NCBI GenBank assembly: GCA_024404335.1
Contig: JAKSQA010000062.1
Coordinates: 1-6,252, forward strand
Reading direction: 5' to 3'
DNA: 6,252 nt
Source of the DNA: Mailhella sp.
GTDB taxonomy: Bacteria; Desulfobacterota; Desulfovibrionia; Desulfovibrionales; Desulfovibrionaceae
Shown in pieces: positions 5,009-6,252 of this stretch; positions within the stretch are counted from its first letter, which is position 1, and every line of letters begins with the position of its first letter. The notes under the pieces were generated by a model. That model was not told the origin of the DNA and did no database searches. It worked only from the letters and a program-made list of their open reading frames with translations. The translations under genes were made by a program, and so were the position numbers.

Positions 5009-5299
5009 GGGGCCTGCATGAAAATTTTTAAGGAAATTTCCCCAATGCGGGCGACAGGCTTGATTAAAATCCGATTCCGTGGCAAGAAACGGCGTTCCAA
5101 CGTCCACGGAGGGTGCGGCAGTCTGGTAGCTGTTCCCAGGGCATGCATGAGCAGGCTCCCCGTTGCAGGCGATGTATGCCGGCTTCCTCCATTACGGACG
5201 ACCTGGCGAGGTCGGTCTTCCCTGGAAGACCTTTGTGGTTACGCCTCAATAACTGCATTATTCATGTGGTTCCGCCCCGAGCGGAACAGGAGATATTTC
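5009..5299 (+). promoter_or_regulatory. Divergent ssrA/rplM region with structured rplM leader
   Basis: No gene is convincing here, although a frame in phase with rplM is open from 5018; its added residues are unlike any L13. The right part holds three successive perfect hairpins on the plus strand: GACCT/AGGTC (5200-5204, 5209-5213), GGTCTTC/GAAGACC (5214-5220, 5225-5231, loop CCTG) and GTTCCGC/GCGGAAC (5269-5275, 5281-5287). The last ends one base before the rplM ribosome binding site AGGAGA. This suggests a structured 5' leader that could serve translational autoregulation, as seen for other ribosomal protein operons. The only promoter hints are a TAAAAT at 5065-5070 without a good -35, and TTGTGG-17 bp-CATTAT at 5233-5261, neither strong. 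Confidence 0.45.
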
Positions 5300-5734
5300 A
5301 TGAAAACTTACAGCCCGACTCCGGCTGACATCGATCGTCAGTGGTATCTCGTCGATGCCGAAGACCAGATCCTCGGCCGTCTCGCCGCCCAGATCGCTCA
5401 TCGCCTCCGCGGCAAGCACAAGCCTGAATTCGCCCCTCATATGGACAACGGTGACTTCATCGTGGTTGTCAACTGCGAGAAGATCCGCGTCACCGGCACC
5501 AAGATGCAGGACAAGGTCTACTACAGCCACTCCGGCTGGGTCGGCGGCCTGAAGCAGATCACCCTTGAGAAGCTCCTTGCCTCCAAGCCCGAGGAAGTGC
5601 TCCGCAAGGCCGTCCGCGGCATGCTCCCCAAGAACCGTCTTGGCCGTGCCATGCTGAAGAAACTGAAGATTTATGCCGGCGCTGAGCATCCGCACGCCGC
5701 TCAGGCTCCCAAGCCGCTGACCTTTGAGAAGTAG
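5300..5734 (+). CDS. rplM: 50S ribosomal protein L13
   Basis: A 144-residue protein, the usual bacterial L13 length (about 142). It is an early-assembling large-subunit protein that binds 23S rRNA. Recognisable segments are [44 protein letters not shown] split across residues 15-58, [14 protein letters not shown] (72-85) and the family signature [10 protein letters not shown] (106-115). ATG 5300 is chosen because AGGAGA (5288-5293) stands at normal spacing and the protein then begins MKTYSPTP, like other L13 proteins; upstream in-frame Met codons would add unrelated sequence. rpsI follows after a 10-bp gap, and its ribosome binding site overlaps the rplM TAG stop, so the two form the classic rplM-rpsI operon. 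Nothing looks altered. Confidence 0.97.
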   Translation: MKTYSPTPADIDRQWYLVDAEDQILGRLAAQIAHRLRGKHKPEFAPHMDNGDFIVVVNCEKIRVTGTKMQDKVYYSHSGWVGGLKQITLEKLLASKPEEVLRKAVRGMLPKNRLGRAMLKKLKIYAGAEHPHAAQAPKPLTFEK

Positions 5735-5744
5735 GAGTCCAGCC

Positions 5745-6137
5745 ATGTCCGCATCTTTTGATTATGGCACCGGCCGCCGCAAGACCGCCATCGCCCGTAC
5801 CCGCCTCTATGCCGGCTCCGGCCAGATTGAAATCAACGGCCGCCCCATGGAACAGTATTTCCCCCGCAAGACCCTGCAGATGATCGTCCGTCAGCCCCTG
5901 GTCCTCACCAAGCTCGCCGAACAGTACGACATCAAGGTCAACGTCTGCGGCGGCGGCATCGCCGGCCAGGCTGAAGCCGTCCGTCTCGGCATCGCCCGCG
6001 CCCTTCTTCAGGCCGACGCCGAACTGCGTCCCGCTCTGAAGCATGCCGGCTTCCTTACCCGCGATGCCCGCAAGAAGGAACGTAAGAAGTACGGCTTGGC
6101 TGCTGCCCGCGCCCGCTTCCAGTATTCCAAGCGCTAA
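5745..6137 (+). CDS. rpsI: 30S ribosomal protein S9
   Basis: A 130-residue protein, the standard S9 length. S9 is a small-subunit protein whose C-terminal tail reaches the peptidyl-tRNA in the P site. Family features are [16 protein letters not shown] (residues 7-22), the signature [19 protein letters not shown] (69-87), [19 protein letters not shown] (104-122) and the invariant terminal QYSKR. ATG 5745 is supported by GGAG at 5734-5737, seven bases upstream, overlapping the rplM stop codon; an in-frame upstream ATG at 5724 would begin inside rplM and lacks support. Co-transcription with rplM is clear from spacing. The strong terminator after the gene ends the operon. Confidence 0.97.
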   Translation: MSASFDYGTGRRKTAIARTRLYAGSGQIEINGRPMEQYFPRKTLQMIVRQPLVLTKLAEQYDIKVNVCGGGIAGQAEAVRLGIARALLQADAELRPALKHAGFLTRDARKKERKKYGLAAARARFQYSKR

Positions 6138-6162
6138 TCGCATCTGCCTTCGGGGCAGTTTC

Positions 6163-6192
6163 GGCCCGTCTTCGGACGGGCCTTTTTTTTTT
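6163..6192 (+). terminator. Intrinsic terminator of the rplM-rpsI operon
   Basis: GGCCCGTC (6163-6170), a TTCG tetraloop and GACGGGCC (6175-6182) form a perfect eight-pair stem followed by ten Ts. A smaller CTGCC/GGCAG hairpin (6144-6158) precedes it by a few bases. It begins 25 bases after the rpsI stop. Confidence 0.95.
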
Positions 6193-6252
6193 CCTTTGGG
6201 CCGGTTCGCTGCAGTGTGGTGCGTTCGTGCGCTATTATGGCTGCATGGTCGG

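Noticed and set aside
5018..5299. Upstream extension of rplM by 94 codons
   Set aside because: L13 proteins begin at the [12 protein letters not shown] N-terminus, there is a good ribosome binding site before ATG 5300, and the extension overlaps the hairpin leader.
6193..6252. Possible promoter (CTATTAT) and ATG near the right edge
   Set aside because: There is no matching -35 box or ribosome binding site, and too little sequence remains to support a gene.

Overview
The window holds one end of an integrated mobile element (about 1-4537, all genes on the minus strand) joined to host chromosome (about 4538-6252). The host side carries the tmRNA gene ssrA (minus) and, divergently, the ribosomal protein operon rplM-rpsI (plus). 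The tmRNA tag ANNDYDYALAA and the GC-rich codon use of rplM/rpsI suggest a Desulfovibrio-like bacterium (Desulfovibrionaceae). This placement comes from remembered tag sequences, not from a search.

Element, read in the direction of transcription (right to left). The 3' end of ssrA (CCA at 4540-4538) is the likely attachment site. It is followed by a terminator (4523-4479), then six copies of CAGTTACA, three in each orientation (4415-4342), then a complete tyrosine integrase (4322-2964). A 279-bp AT-rich gap follows, with a 9-bp-spaced TGTCA triplet, three 20-bp iteron-like repeats, a sigma70-like promoter and a strong terminator hairpin. Next comes a tightly packed operon: an AlpA-type regulator (2669-2481), an unrecognised 108-residue ORF (2470-2144), a 33-residue micro-ORF with an in-frame internal repeat (2135-2034), a toprim primase-like protein (2034-1120) and a DUF927 ATPase/helicase-like protein (1120 to beyond the left edge). 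The last three are joined by one-base TGATG stop/start overlaps.

The set integrase + AlpA + toprim + SF3-like ATPase at an RNA gene resembles P4-type satellites and P4-like integrative elements. Integrase and AlpA would control integration and excision, and the toprim and DUF927 proteins would drive replication. In phage P4 the primase and helicase are one polypeptide (alpha); here they are separate, coupled genes. The window shows no structural phage genes and no cargo, because the element continues past position 1. Whether it is a satellite, a cryptic prophage or another integrative element cannot be decided here.

Host side. The tmRNA is complete (384 nt with CCA), with a G:U pair at the third acceptor position and an encoded tag. 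A 291-bp divergent region separates its likely promoter from rplM and contains a run of hairpins ending just before the rplM ribosome binding site. rplM and rpsI are complete and are followed by a strong intrinsic terminator. I see no supportable feature in the last 60 bases (6193-6252).
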